From Nephrocerus scutellatus (taxonomy: Eukaryota > Arthropoda > Insecta > Diptera > Pipunculidae): a stretch of 64,000 nucleotides of DNA. Both the position numbers and the translations under genes were made by a program. Location: NCBI GenBank assembly GCA_947095585.1, contig OX352761.1:81471267-81535266 (forward strand), in the 5' to 3' direction. A model generated the notes under the pieces. The model worked only from the letters and a program-made list of their open reading frames with translations, did not search any database and was not told the origin of the DNA. Positions 18,105 to 29,301 of the stretch are shown here, one piece after another; the first letter of the stretch is position 1; every line of letters begins with the position of its first letter.

Positions 18105-19530
18105 TGTAACGAAGTACCTTCGTTACAAACCCTACGGCTAAGCATTGTCCGTCCCATCACCCAAAAATACGAATTTGCCAACGGCATGTGGTGTTGCCGG
18201 CTGCTGCTTTTGAACAGCGAACACACAACACCACATGTGTAGCTGCCGCCAGTAACAAGTGACCGTATACAAGTCAAATATAATTTCGACTACACAGCGA
18301 ACACACAACACCACATGTGTAACTGCTGCCAGTCACTATTGATCATATATGAGGTAAATATAATCAATTAATTTTCGGTGGATAAAATTCCCAACCAGTC
18401 CCACAAAAAAGTTAGTTAGGTTCGGCAATTTTCATATGAAAAATGGTCGAACTCCCTATGAGTTTGACGGTCAGATTCCGTTGGAATTAGACAGAGTGCG
18501 AGTATTCTTTAGGAATACCACACTCATTTTTGGAGGCGTTCTTATCAGAACGCCAAATTAAATAAATAATACAGACTGGGCGACCGTCGGTAAACTTGCG
18601 CACAATTTTGGGAGTGTTCTTCTCCGAACACTCCAGTATACATTTCACCAGACCAGACGACCGTCTCTAAACCGCGTCACTACCTACCCTTCTCCCCCTC
18701 TCCCAGCTTCTGCAGGTAACCCTGCAGCAGCCCCTTTCCGAACAAGCTCAGGAAAGGGGTACTTGGCACTCGCTGTTGATGTCTTGTTTCATAGACCTGC
18801 AGCATTCCTTATTCCGTACCGCTCGCTGTTGACGTCTTGTCGAATAGACCTGCAGCATTCCTTATTCCGTACCGCTCGCTGTTGACGTCTTGTCGAATAG
18901 ACCTGCAGCATTCCTTATTCCGCCCGCTCGCTGTTGACGTCTTGTTTCATAGACCTGCAGCATTCCTTATTCCGTACCGCTCGCTGTTGACGTCTTGTCG
19001 AATAGACCTGCAGCATTCCTTATTCCGCCCGCTCGCTGTTGACGTCTTGTTTCATAGACCTGCAGCATTCCTTATTCCGTACCGCTCGCTGTTGACGTCT
19101 TGTCGAATAGACCTGCAGCATTCCTTATTCCGACCGCTCGCTGTTGACGTCTTGTTTCATAGACCTGCAGCATTCCTTATTCCGTACCGCTCGCTGTTGA
19201 CGTCTTGTCGAATAGACCTGCAGCATTCCGTCCTCTCGCCCCGTGCGCTGTTGACGTCTTGTCGAATAGACCTACAGCACCCTTTGTCCCGCGCTTATCG
19301 AGCCTTGTGCTCTAGGCCGTCACATACCGACCGCGACGGTCCCTTAGTATATCTATAGTAGTTTGTAGGTTATCAAGTATAGTAGAGATTACAAACATTG
19401 TTAAGTATAATAAGCATCAAGAAGAAAAATAAAGGAATAAAAACCAGAAATTTAATTTGTAACACGTGACTTATTTATTTGAACCCTGGAAAGCCGCTGA
19501 GTCATACCTCAGCTGGGAAAACACGTTACA
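18105..19530 (+). repeat. 3' LTR of the inner LTR retrotransposon (1426 bp)
   Basis: Matches 10924-12269 apart from an extra 73 bp at about 18496-18568 and 7 bp (GAACCCT-like) near 19481. The 73 bp block contains a perfect stem GGCGTTCT/AGAACGCC. The poly(A) signal AATAAA is at 19428-19433. It carries the same 56-60 bp tandem array at about 18770-19280. Confidence 0.95.
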
Positions 19531-19534
19531 GCCT
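19531..19534. other. Target site duplication GCCT of the inner element, right
   Basis: Pairs with 10920-10923 and lies inside the outer element's pol. Confidence 0.95.
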
Positions 19535-20665
19535 CATGTGGTCCTCCAAAGATGGTTCCATATCTGGGCCGATGACCTGGTCTAGTGCTCGCTGAAACGT
19601 TGCGGGGGCCGAGTGCAGGCCAAAAGGCATGACGCGCCATTGGAATAATCCACGGCCTGGTACCGTGAATGCTGTGTACTTCTTACTGCCCTCTTCCATC
19701 GGAATCTGCCAATATCCATTCTTGAGGTCCAAGCTGCTGATGTATTTTGCGTTTCTGAGGCGGTCAAAGATGTGGTGGATCCTTGGAAGTGGGTAAGCAT
19801 CTGGAACAGACTTAGAGTTCAGCTATCTGTAGTCCACGCAAAGTCTCCATTTCCCGGTCTTCTTCTTCACTAGGACAATTGGGGCACTGTAGGGGCTCTT
19901 GGATGGTTCGATGCACTTCTTTTCCAGCAGGTCGTCGATCTCTTCGTCGATGATACGCTGCATGGCCGGATTTTTCGGGAAATAACGTTGTTTTAACGGT
20001 CGGTCATCCTGCATCTCGATCCTGTGGCTGGTTATGTTGGAAACGCCGCTCATTGACTCGAACTGCGATAGTTCATGGTCCAAGAAATATCTGATCTTGT
20101 CGTCGTCGCTTGGAGTCTTACTTTGAATTGCACGCACTTGCGGTTTTTCCGGCGGAGTATTGGTTGTATTATCGCTGAGTGTGAGGTTCTGCTCACCTAT
20201 GGTAATCGTTGCTTTGACTCGGCTGAGGAAATCTAATCCTAGGATTATATTGTCGATGGCCTCTGGCAGGATGAGTAGCTGAATCTTGCAGCAGCTGTGT
20301 TCGAATCTTATCGTAGTTTCGAACGCCTGTTCCACCCGTCTTATTGTACCGTTCGCCATCCGTACTGATGTCGCCGTTCTACTTGTCTGTCCCGTGTGCC
20401 GTACTTCGTATGCGTAGGCTTCACTAATGAAGCTCCTCGTCGCTCCTGTGTCGATTGTCGCAGTGATTTCTTCCCCTCCTATGGTTATCATAGCGGCTAT
20501 GCGGTCTTCTTCTTGCTTTAGTACTTCCAGATGTTTCCTTGTGTGGTGGTTTGCGTGGTGTTTTGCGGTCCCATCCTCCTGTTGCAGTCGTTCTAGTTGT
20601 GCCGGGACGAAGGATTCTGGGGTTCCACCATCCCTGGCATACGGCGAAACCCGTTGGCGTTTCCC
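19535..20665 (-). pseudogene. Outer LTR retrotransposon pol, 5' half: protease and RT (stop and active-site deletion)
   Basis: From the frameshift point at about 20660 the minus strand encodes the protease (ATIDTGATRSFIS, beginning about 20470) and the N-terminal reverse transcriptase (SKSPYSAPIVLVKKKTGKW, LCVDYR). The frame is stopped by a TAG at 19823-19825 where the family has glutamine, and the same frame then resumes (SSLDLKNGYWQIP, VPGRGLFQWRVMPFGLHSAP). A second defect follows: from GPDMEP the sequence passes directly to a LEDHM stretch, so some 14-15 residues containing the YxDD catalytic box are missing in frame. The gene continues at 10923-8998 beyond the inner element. This copy cannot make working reverse transcriptase. 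The deletion may be as old as the element's own mobilisation in trans. Confidence 0.9.
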
Positions 20666-21662
20666 GCCGGTCGACGGCAGCAGTCGATGCTCCTGGTATT
20701 TTGTTTACCGCATTCCCAGCAGAATAGAACCCTAGGATTGCGACATTCGCTCAAAAAATGTCCTTGCTGGCCGCATCGGCGACATGCTGACCGTGGGTTG
20801 ACTGCTCCTCCTGGCCTCTGGGTGACTTGTCGGTGCTGCTCGTCCTGTCTTGGTGGCCGTGATGGTGTTTCGTCGTTTCGACTGCCGCAGTTGAGACACT
20901 CGAAATCCTCGGCTAAATTAATCAGCTCTTCGAGGCAGGCGAAGTCCTTTCGCTTTATGTATAATTGGTAGTCCTGGCGGCTGTTGCGGAAAATTCGTTC
21001 CAGCTTCTGGTCCTCGTTGTACTGGGCGTGGTGCATCAGGTTCTGGAGAGTAATCACGTAGTCTTTAAACAATTCTTTCCGGAGCTGTTTTCTTTGGCGG
21101 ATGTCGTCGTCCAATCGTTCAAAGAAGCGTGCTGGGAGGAAAAACTTCAGGAAGTTGTTCCTAAATGTTTCCCACGTCTTCCAATGACCGTTATTGTTCC
21201 TGTACCAGATCAAGGCCCTATCTTTGAGGAGTTCTGGCATCGTACGTGGTAGGAAATCCTTGTCTATCCCATAGACAACCGATAATTCTTCGACCCGTTC
21301 AATGAAGGCTAGTCGGTCGCGCACACCGTCAAATTTCACAGACCATTTCCTGACTTGGTCGATGACCGCTGAATATGATGGTGTGGACGTACATCGTGGT
21401 GGCACGAATGTCGCTGGGCTTAAGCTGATATTTTCTGCCTGGGTGACGGTAATCGCGGGTGGTGTTGGGGAAACGCTTCTCGTGTGCTGGGTTTCCAAGA
21501 TAAGAAGTCGCTCTTTTGCTTCTGGTTTGAGCTCCTCCTCGTTGACATGGGCGGAAAAGCGTTTTCGGAGTTCCTCCACGGTGCGGTCTCATCTAACCCG
21601 AATTCCTTGGCATAGGTTATCAGCTCTTCCTTCCGGAGCGTATATATCCACGCAGTTTTCAT
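20593..21662 (-). pseudogene. gag of the outer LTR retrotransposon, one frameshift
   Basis: The ATG at 21662 starts a SAP-like N terminus (TLRKEELITYAKEFGLDE), closely parallel to the inner gag start. Near 21585 the frame is lost and resumes in the frame of 21579-20593 (328 codons). The main body has the gag domain (RLAFIERVEELSVVYG, LLKDRALIWYRNNNG, NNFLKFFLPARFFE) and a zinc knuckle CRRCGQQGHFLSEC followed by a CWECGKQNT cluster. The stop is at 20593-20595, downstream of the slippery heptamer at 20659-20665. Similarity to the inner gag is evident but moderate, so the two are relatives and not copies of one family. Confidence 0.9.
20647..20665 (-). promoter_or_regulatory. -1 frameshift heptamer of the outer element
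   Basis: GGGAAAC (minus strand, 20665-20659) is in gag phase G GGA AAC, followed by the same six-base spacer GCCAAC as in the inner element. The next bases GGGTT (20652-20648) can pair with AACCC about 25 bases downstream (20624-20620). Confidence 0.75.
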
Positions 21663-21982
21663 GCTAGGTAGTCGATCGCAATTGACTGTGCGATAATACT
21701 CGTTGTCCTCTGCTGTGGCTTGGTGAGTTTGCACTGGCTGATGCGTCGGCGAAAAATGTCTGCTGTGGCGTAGCGACTATGCGTTGATGGGCACTAAACG
21801 TGGTCTACTGTGGCGTGTGTGGTAGTGACTACGTTGTCTTCTGTGGTGCTGTGGCGAGTTTGCAGCGGCGATGCGTTGGGTTTTTTTTTCTTAGTGTTCC
21901 GTGGGGGGTGTGTGCGAGGTTGTAGGTTTTCTTGGAGATTTCCTTTGTGTGTGTTGACGTCTATGATTTTCTGTGAATAATA
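21663..21982 (-). other. 5' leader of the outer element
   Basis: Untranslated region between primer site and gag on the minus strand. No further gene seen. Confidence 0.7.
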
Positions 21983-22000
21983 GTCCCTGCTCGGGCGCCA
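21983..22000 (-). other. Primer binding site of the outer element, lysine tRNA type
   Basis: On the minus strand it reads TGGCGCCCGAGCAGGGAC, one base after the 5' LTR end. Identical to the inner element's site. Confidence 0.88.
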
Positions 22001-22001
22001 C

Positions 22002-24248
22002 TGTAACGAAGTTTCTTAGGCTGAGGTAAGCTCAGCAGATCCAGCGGTTCGTTACAGAAAATTTCTTAAGTTAAGTCAACAAAATTAAAGTTAAGTTATA
22101 AAGACAAATCTTTTATTAAATCGCAATTATTAAATTACAATAATCAACTTTATATAAAGGTACAATTTCTTACTTACGTACTCACGAGTTATGGGGTTAG
22201 TATAATTTACTCACTCTGACGCGGGAGTCGGTCTCGTCAATCGCATGGTGCGTTGCGTGGGATTGGGCTTACTACTATCGATTTTACCGTGCCCAACAAC
22301 TGCGGAGAGGTATAACCTCTGCCAAGCTACAAGTGAATATAATATTGATGGTTTGTAACCCCTTACCACGGGTGGGGGGAAGCTACAAACCGTAGAAAAA
22401 GGTAAACCTGAAACAAAACTGAGCCACCAACTGTGGAGAGGTATAACCTCTGCCAAGCTACAAGTGAATATAATATTGATGGTTTGTAACTCCTTACCAC
22501 GGGTGGGGGGAAGCTACAAACCGTAGAAAAAAAAGCTAAACCTGAAATACAACTGATCCACCAATCTGTGGAGAGGTATAACCTCTGCCAAACTATGAGC
22601 GAAATATATGGGTTGCAACCCCTTACCACGGGTGGGGGGAGCTACAAACCGTATAAGTATAAAGAAAAGGAGAACCTAGCCCTTATTTCTAATAACTTGC
22701 AACCTTTTACCACGGGTGGTAGAAGCTACAAATCATATATAACTTATGGATAATACCTAGGAATAATAACCTGTAACCCCTTACCACGGGTGGGGGGAAG
22801 CTACAAGCTATGTATATATGGCTACGTCTAAAAAGAACTGATCCAACAACTGCGGAGAGGTATAACCTCTGCCAAGCTACAAGTGAATATAATATTGATG
22901 GTTTGTAACTCCTTACCACGGGTGGGGGGAAGCTACAAACCGTAGAAAAAGCTAAGCCTGAAACAAAAAAACTGAGCCACCAACTGTGGAGAGGTATAAC
23001 CTCTGCCAAGCTACAAGTGAATATAATATTGATGGTTTGTAACTCCTTACCACGGGTGGGGGGAAGCTACAAACCGTAGAAAAAGCTAAACCTGAAACAA
23101 AAAGACTGAGCCACCAACTGCCGAGAGGTATAACCTCTGCCAAGCTACAAGTGAATATAATATTGATGGTTTGTAACCCCTTACCACGGGTGGGGGGAGC
23201 TTCAAACCGTAGAAAAAGTATATTCCTGCGCTAATAATTTGTAACCCCTTACCACGGGTGGGGGGAAGCTACAAATTATATATAACCTAAAGATAATATC
23301 TTACAACCCCTTACCACGGGTGGGGGGAAGCTGTAAGATATGTATAACTAACTAGAATAAGACTAAAAACAAGGCCACTTACCCGCTCTGCACCGTGCGA
23401 TGGTTCACCACAAACTCTCCTCGCTGACCGGTCAGCAGCCTTCTTTTATACCTAACTAACGGTACTTTGGTCCAGCATGCATTGAAATAATTTTATGTTT
23501 GTTCGTCACGTATGTTCGTTTGTCGCTGCCGTTGCCATGCACATACACATTGCCTCTGCCTGTATGCAATGTGATGCCATGCGCCATGCCGATACCCGTG
23601 TGTGTGTAACGCATGTTGTCTCCGCCGTTGCCATGCGCATGCATACTGCACTTGCCTGCTTGCAGCGTGCATGCCATGCTGATACCCATGTGTGTACTGT
23701 GTGTGTCAATGTCCGCGTTCGTAATGTGTGTTCATCCTCCTGTATGCTAGACCCAAGCACTGTGTTGTTGTTCTTGTTCTATGTTGTTGTTTTCTAATGT
23801 TTTGTTTTCTTTCTAATGTTTTGTTTTCTCTCTAATGTTTTGTTTTCTCGTGTTAATTGTTGGCATTCACTCGCGTAAATATTCAATTTACCGCTGTGTG
23901 TTGCCATGAGTATTGCTTTACAATTGTCGGTGCAGTGCTATGGAGCAAAGCCCGTTACAATTCTTTCTTACTCTACAGGGTGCTTATTTCTAATCTTAAA
24001 AATAATCGTGAGTATTATAGTTATTTTAATAATATTATTCGTGAGTATCTAATAGTGAGTATTCTACTTGGAAGTATTTAATTTTCAGGTTTATTTTATT
24101 CAATTTATAAAATGTATTATACGTATATAAAAACAAAGTAAATATAAATATTTAGGATGGAACCTGGCCCGCTGAGATGTGTTGTGGTGATTCGTTGGTT
24201 GGTTGCTATGTATGGGTGATTTTGGGAGCGTCCAAAATCTTCCTTACA
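22002..24248 (-). repeat. 5' LTR of the outer LTR retrotransposon (2247 bp)
   Basis: Matches 6376-8599 in both ends and in the internal minisatellite (ten ACCACGGGTGG cores at about 22300-23345). TG...CA on the minus strand. Length differences from the other LTR lie near 23700-23735, 23790 and 24180. Confidence 0.93.
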
Positions 24249-24252
24249 GTCT
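24249..24252. other. Target site duplication GTCT, right
   Basis: Partner of 6372-6375. The Helitron sequence resumes with TTTAATTCACCTGAAATTTC. Confidence 0.95.
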
Positions 24253-25446
24253 TTAATTCACCTGAAATTTCATTTTTAATTTCGAAGTTTACTTCATTTA
24301 CATCCGTGTTTTTGGCAGCTAATATAGCACGTTCGGTGAACCCAAAATTATCTTTGTAATTTTGAGCGACGTTTGGGAGCACATTTTGTATCAGCTCGGT
24401 TGTTGTTTCAGTAAACTGACAAAAATCGACAGGAAATGTAATGCAGCGAGTCGAATCATCAACAGGGATTTTGCCATTACAAAGGTCAATGAGTTGTTTA
24501 GAAAATATTTCTCCAGATTGATCACTTTGCAATTCGACACGTATAGTCTTGCATAAATTTCGTATCTTGACGTATTTCCACAAAATGGAGGACTTTAAAC
24601 ATGCATTGAGTTCATCCGCTGGCGTTTACCGTGGGATCACTGGTAATGTTTGACGGAAATCTCCTGCTAATAAAATCATCGCTACACCAAATCGGTTTTG
24701 ATTGTTTCTCAGATCTTTCATAGTTCTGTCTAATGCCTCCACTTTTTATGTGCCATCGTGCATTTATCCCACCTTATCAACTTACATTGCTGCAAAACCT
24801 TTGCCATTGCTGAGTTCTTCGAAATGTTGCAGGTCGCAGTTTCATTGCTTTGAATATTCAATGGTAATTTTAGCGCTGAATGGGCTGCTCGACCGCCTTC
24901 CAATAATGTGGCTGCAATTCCAGATGAAGCAAGTCGAGTGCAATTTCATTTTATGAGCGAAGTGTTGCTAAAATCAATGAAATCCAAAAAGTCTTTCCTA
25001 TACCACCTGGAGCGTCCAAAAAGTAAATTCCTCCAGTTCCATCATTTACAATTTTCATAAGTGAACTAAAGACATATTTTGGTTGTTGGTTCAACAGCGG
25101 AACATTTATTCTAACTGATTCCCTTAAAGCATCGACATCATACAGTTTTTCACGTCGCAACTCTTAATTAAAAGCGTCGTGCATTGGGCGATTAGGCACG
25201 GCCATGCCTAACTGAGATAATACTTTGTTTGACATCATCAAGCACATGTCTTAAATTATTATAAATGTCTCGTTGTAAATTTCTTCTGTGTATTGTAAAT
25301 GTATAGGCACCAAAACAAGAAACCTGAGTTTCACACAAACTAAAAACGGCAGGTAAATTCGCGTCAAGATGTGATACGATCGAGCTAAAATTGCCTTTAA
25401 AGGCGCGAAATTTGTGAAATAAATTTTTTAAATTGAAAATTCATTT
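24253..25446 (-). pseudogene. Helitron Pif1-like helicase fragment, broken
   Basis: The minus strand carries the helicase domain of a Helitron Rep/helicase protein. The segment 25160-24951 encodes GGIYFLDAPGGIGKTF, the Walker A region, with isoleucine where the other copy (35691-35708) has threonine. Later parts in other frames include WRNNNQ-type spacer and the segment 24583-24253 (QSGEIFSKQLIDLCNGKIP, FGFTERAILAAKN). The DEC Walker B and GDFRQ motifs are present only in disrupted frames around 24650-24800. Several stops and frameshifts make it a pseudogene. It joined 5635-6371 before the LTR element inserted. No HUH Rep endonuclease domain is seen. The inverted partner is 35249-36430. Confidence 0.85.
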
Positions 25447-25846
25447 CAAAAAAATTAATTTTAATTTTACCTGTAAATTCTCTAATCGGATATGCACGTG
25501 TGTATAAAATTTGAAGAAAATCGGGTTAATTTTTTTAAAAAAATTGTATGGGACCTTACGATCTCCAAAATTGTTACCAAAAGTGTTGTCTATCGGAGAT
25601 ACACATGTTTATAAAATGTAAAGAAAATAGGGTTAATTTTTTTAAAAATTTGAATGGGATCTCACGACCCCGGGACCCGGGGTCTTCAAAGTTTAATAGA
25701 ACTGTTTTCATCGGAGATATGCATGTGTGCCAAATTTCAATGAAATCGGACTTTGGAAAGTGGGTTAAAAATTTATCGCAAAATTCCATGACAAACAAAC
25801 AAACACACAGGAACGCGAAGTTAATAAAGTTAATATAGAGACTTTA
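25447..25846 (-). mobile_element. DINE-1-like short element, complete in outline
   Basis: On the minus strand it starts near 25846 with AAAGTCTCTATATTAACTT (a variant of the usual 5' end), has two to three 120 bp tandem repeats, and ends with the subterminal GATTAGAGAATTTAC and A/T-rich stem near 25450. The partner insertion beside the helicase at 35248 occupies the same relative site, so this junction predates the inverted duplication. Confidence 0.75.
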
Positions 25847-27345
25847 AAAATGAGAAAGAGTGTCGGGGACAAAATAGAGCCCTGGGGAACGCCAGCATTT
25901 AAGGAATATACTTTAGACTTGAAAGCAGGCTATCATCGACTCCATAGCACGCATTTTGGACAAAAGAGTGTGATGCAAAATACTGTCAAATGCCTTAGAA
26001 ATATCAAGTGAAACAGCTTTGCTTTCTCCAAATTGATGCAAAGACTGGTTCCACTGTTCGGTGAGATATACCATCAGATCACCAGTAGAACGTTACCCAC
26101 GAAATCCATACTGCCGGTCACTAAGGGTTTCGTCATTTTCAAGATATTTCTTGAGCTAAAAATTTATCAGCGTTTCCATGACCGTGGAGAGAACGGTTGT
26201 TAGTGCGATGGGTCGGTACGAAGAAGGAAACGACAGCTGGCCTTTTTTGGGTATGGGCTGGACAAATGCAGTTTTTCAACTTCTCGGGAAGGGTTCAGAA
26301 GAATAGATGGAAAAGCTTACGCAAGGGTAATGCCAACTTGAAAGAACACCTCTTCAGAACTATTGCCCATACCATCTGGCCCAGCGGATTTGTTTTGTTG
26401 ACCAAAATTTTTTACTACCTTTGGGACATTGTAGTATTTTTTGCCTCAATTTTTGGTCGTAGGCAAATTTGACTCGCATTGCAACCATTTCTGGGTCATT
26501 TAAAATTTGTTCGGTTATCCTCAGAAGGGTTTGCTTTGTAAAAACGAAAGCATACCTCTCAGACTTATTCCTGGAAGGGATAAAGTCTCTCATACTAATA
26601 AGGATGATGTTTGATATTGCATCAGCGGCGGCATATACGTTGCTATCGCGAAACAATAGTGACCAGTTAATTCTCCGAAAGAAGTTGTTAAAGTCGTCCC
26701 AATTGGCTTTCTCGTATTTCCATACTGTTTTTTTAGGCTTTTTTTCTGTAACTACGAGAAATTAGCTGATACTACACAATGGTCTGACCAGCCTAGAGGC
26801 GATAATACGAAAGGACGAGAAGTAAGGAACAAGTCAAGGGTGTTTGCGGAATGATTTGCAATGTCAGGTATTCGTGTAGACGAATTTACAAGCTGAGTAA
26901 CTCAGCGAACAGCTCAACACACCTTCCTTCGGGTGTTATCTGGCCAGAATGGCGAAGCCATCCAGAATTGTGTACATTGAAATCGCCCGCAATAACGTTT
27001 TTATTTTTACGATGTTTGTTGAAAATTCTTAATATTGAATCAGACAGTGCATCAAACTCGCTCTGAGTTGAAACACTGTCTAAGTTGGGGCTCCTGTAAA
27101 TGAAACAGTAGTCGATGTTGCGCACGTGTACCTTTACTCTGAGCCAAATGAAATTAAATTCCGGATTGGAACTTTGGCTGAAATGAGGCAAAAGCTGAAA
27201 CGCAACATCACTCTAGACATAGATTGCGAGTTCGTTTCGAGGGAAAAATAATGGCCCCAAGTTATAACCAGACGGATTAAATTCCGATGTATCAGAACTA
27301 TCAAATACCTGAGTTTCGCTCAGTGCCAGAATTGCTGGCCTGTAG
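25847..27345 (-). pseudogene. Non-LTR retrotransposon (LINE) copy, decayed
   Basis: The minus strand encodes, in broken frames, an apurinic-type endonuclease (27191-26886: VIAGDFNVHNSGWLRHS) and the N-terminal reverse transcriptase (near 26230-25950: SSYRPIAL, DRQYGFRG, LDISKAFD). It is the same family as the two copies at 55568-61008 but more diverged. The 3' part is lost at the DINE-like element at 25846. Jockey/CR1-like affiliation is a guess from the motif style. Confidence 0.8.
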
Positions 27346-27489
27346 ACATGTATATACATACGTCAACACAGCGAATGATATAACTGAATCATGTACATCA
27401 TTAACACGTGAAAATTATGTTGCATTTTAGGAGAAGAATGAAATCAATAATTCTAGTCAAAACTAGAATGAATCTGAATAGTCGGATTT
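27346..27489. other. Unassigned short spacer
   Basis: No feature recognised. Confidence 0.4.
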
Positions 27490-27880
27490 TCGCATTTTAG
27501 GCAGAGCAAATAAAGAAATTAAAAGCAACTGGTCTCATTGAAACTATGTCCATTACGAAAGAAATCAACGAACCAAAGAGATACAATGAAGCTGTCGAAA
27601 GTAATGAAAAAGGGCCATGCTTAATCGCAATTCAGGAAGAATTTGAATCACATGTACAATATGTCACTTGTATATTTGCCACCCGGTAAAATATCAATTG
27701 GTGGTAGTGGGGTTTTAAGGTAAAAAAAAGCTGCAGATGGCGAAGTAGAACGTTTTAAGGCAAAATTCGTAGCGCAAGGGTTTTCAAAAAATTTGGTGAA
27801 GACTATGAAGATGTATTTGCACCAGTAGTGATGCATACGACATTCAGAACATTTTTCTTGGTAGCTGGGAAAACTCCGTT
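27490..27880 (+). pseudogene. Ty1/copia reverse transcriptase scrap, broken
   Basis: Read in short frames it gives the N-terminal RT pattern of copia elements: AIQEEFESH, then DLPPGKIS-like residues (LPPGKISIG), KKAADGEVERFKAKFVAQGF and, after a frame change, GEDYEDVFAPVV. The order and spacing match the copia pol region upstream of the catalytic box. Stops and at least two frameshifts make it dead. No LTRs or integrase are found nearby. Confidence 0.75.
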
Positions 27881-28200
27881 ACAACAGTGACAAGTAGGAA
27901 ACATTCCTACGATGATCGAGCGATTTGTTTATTTTCGTGATGTTCACGTCATCAATAAGTTTTATCGCGCGTTTCTGAATTCTGTCTAGTAGATGTAATG
28001 TGGTCTTGGGGGCACCTGTCCAGAGAAAACAGTTATATTCAAGTTTAGGGCGTATATCCTTGTAAATGTAGAAGGTTGTTATTGACATGTCCATACCGAG
28101 TATAGCGAGTTGTTCAGTTTCTTCGATGCAAGATCCATTCATGGAAAAGGTTGGGCGTTTATCTTACGCTTAGGCTTTATTGAAACTTTAAAGTCTTACC
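27881..28200 (-). pseudogene. LINE reverse transcriptase C-terminal fragment
   Basis: The segment 28142-27879 encodes PKLEYNCFLWTGAPK and LLDRIQKRAIKLIDD followed by SLDHRRNVSYLSLL. These are the C-terminal RT signatures of the LINE family seen at 52172-52495. It is a separate fragment, since it lies 5' of the endonuclease in the minus orientation. Confidence 0.7.
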
Positions 28201-28429
28201 TCTAGAATGTGGTCGATTTTCGACCAGTGGCATTCATGTTATTATTAGTATCGCATTATCAATGATCATATGTACATATATTTTCGTATCTCAGTCAGTG
28301 TCAATCACATGCGATGTTGCCATGTTTTCAACTAATTTACATTCCTTAGGTTCATATGCAACAAAAATTGAGCTTTTCTATGGATACTCATTTTCGGCAA
28401 AACATAGCAACAGTCATAGCAGCATCGGC
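28201..28429. other. Unassigned spacer
   Basis: No gene recognised; AT-rich. Confidence 0.4.
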
Positions 28430-28740
28430 GACATAATATATATATTCGGCGCGACAGACCATTGCGGTCCATGGCCTGGCTTCTCGCAACCATTTGTGTT
28501 GAGCATGTATATTTTTGCACACAAATGGAGGGGACCTACAATTTAAGGCCGGATCCGAACGGCGAATTGAGAAGCTTTCCGTAACAAGTTATTACTCTCG
28601 GACGCTTGTCAGAATTTCGCGAGAGGTGGGACACCGTGAAAAATACTTTTGGTGTTACTGGGATTCGAACCACGAACTCCCTGCTCAGAAGTCCATGCTC
28701 TTATCCACTGAGCCTCGGCGACATGTGTATTTGCGTACAT
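28430..28740 (-). mobile_element. tRNA-derived SINE, copy A
   Basis: On the minus strand the head from about 28735 reads like a tRNA: AGGCTCAGTGGATAAGAGC (A-box-like), then GTGGTTCGAATCCC with a perfect B box GGTTCGAATCC (28671-28661). A body follows (CTTCTCAATTCGCC, TCCATTTGTGTGCAAAAATA, GGTTGCGAGAAGCC, GACCGCAATGGTCTGTCGCGC) and an AT tail near 28430. Copy B at 31838-32125 shares head, body and tail. It does not fold as an intact tRNA with an uninterrupted acceptor stem as far as I can judge. Confidence 0.8.
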
Positions 28741-29301
28741 AGTAAAGCTGCCAACAAAAAAAATTATATTAAATGTCGAATTATCTGTTCTTGTATTATT
28801 TATGTAGTTACATAGTATTGTTACGAAATTAAGGCATTCTAGAGTAAGTAATGGATTTTGCAAATAAAAAGACAACACAAGATCGTTTATTCACAAATTA
28901 CAACTTTAATTAACAAATAGCGGCAGTTCACACATTTACACTACACTTACATATTATTTATATTCACTTATAACACTATTAATCCCACAGGTGGTAGCTC
29001 TTTCTACTTTTCAACTATTCAAGTAGTCCGGTTGAATTCAAAATAATAATAACTAACGTACTAGCACAGCAAATATGAAAGCAAAAGGGCCTTTAATAAA
29101 GTATCAAATTAAAATAATTCGAAAATTAAATTTGATGTCTAGTTCGAATCTTCGAAACTGGTCACGCAATACATGGGCATGCGACATCTGTATAATATAT
29201 TATCTGTGGCTATAAGGAGCATACATGTATACACAGAGAGCGTCACTTTTATAAATATGCAGATATAGATGTAAATAAAAAAAATTATTTTTATTTTTCA
29301 G
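28741..29301. other. Upstream of the transporter exon, AT-rich
   Basis: Begins with TGTTACGAAATTAAGG-like sequence that could be an LTR end, but I could not find the other end. A polypyrimidine tract and CAG at 29288-29301 form the splice acceptor of the next exon. Confidence 0.4.

Noticed and set aside
24177..24956. Plus-strand frames at 24.2-24.9 kb
   Set aside because: Antisense to the Helitron helicase remnant and the LTR end.
28810..29130. Solo LTR starting TGTTACGAAATTAAGG
   Set aside because: No matching end, no second copy and no target duplication could be identified in the window.
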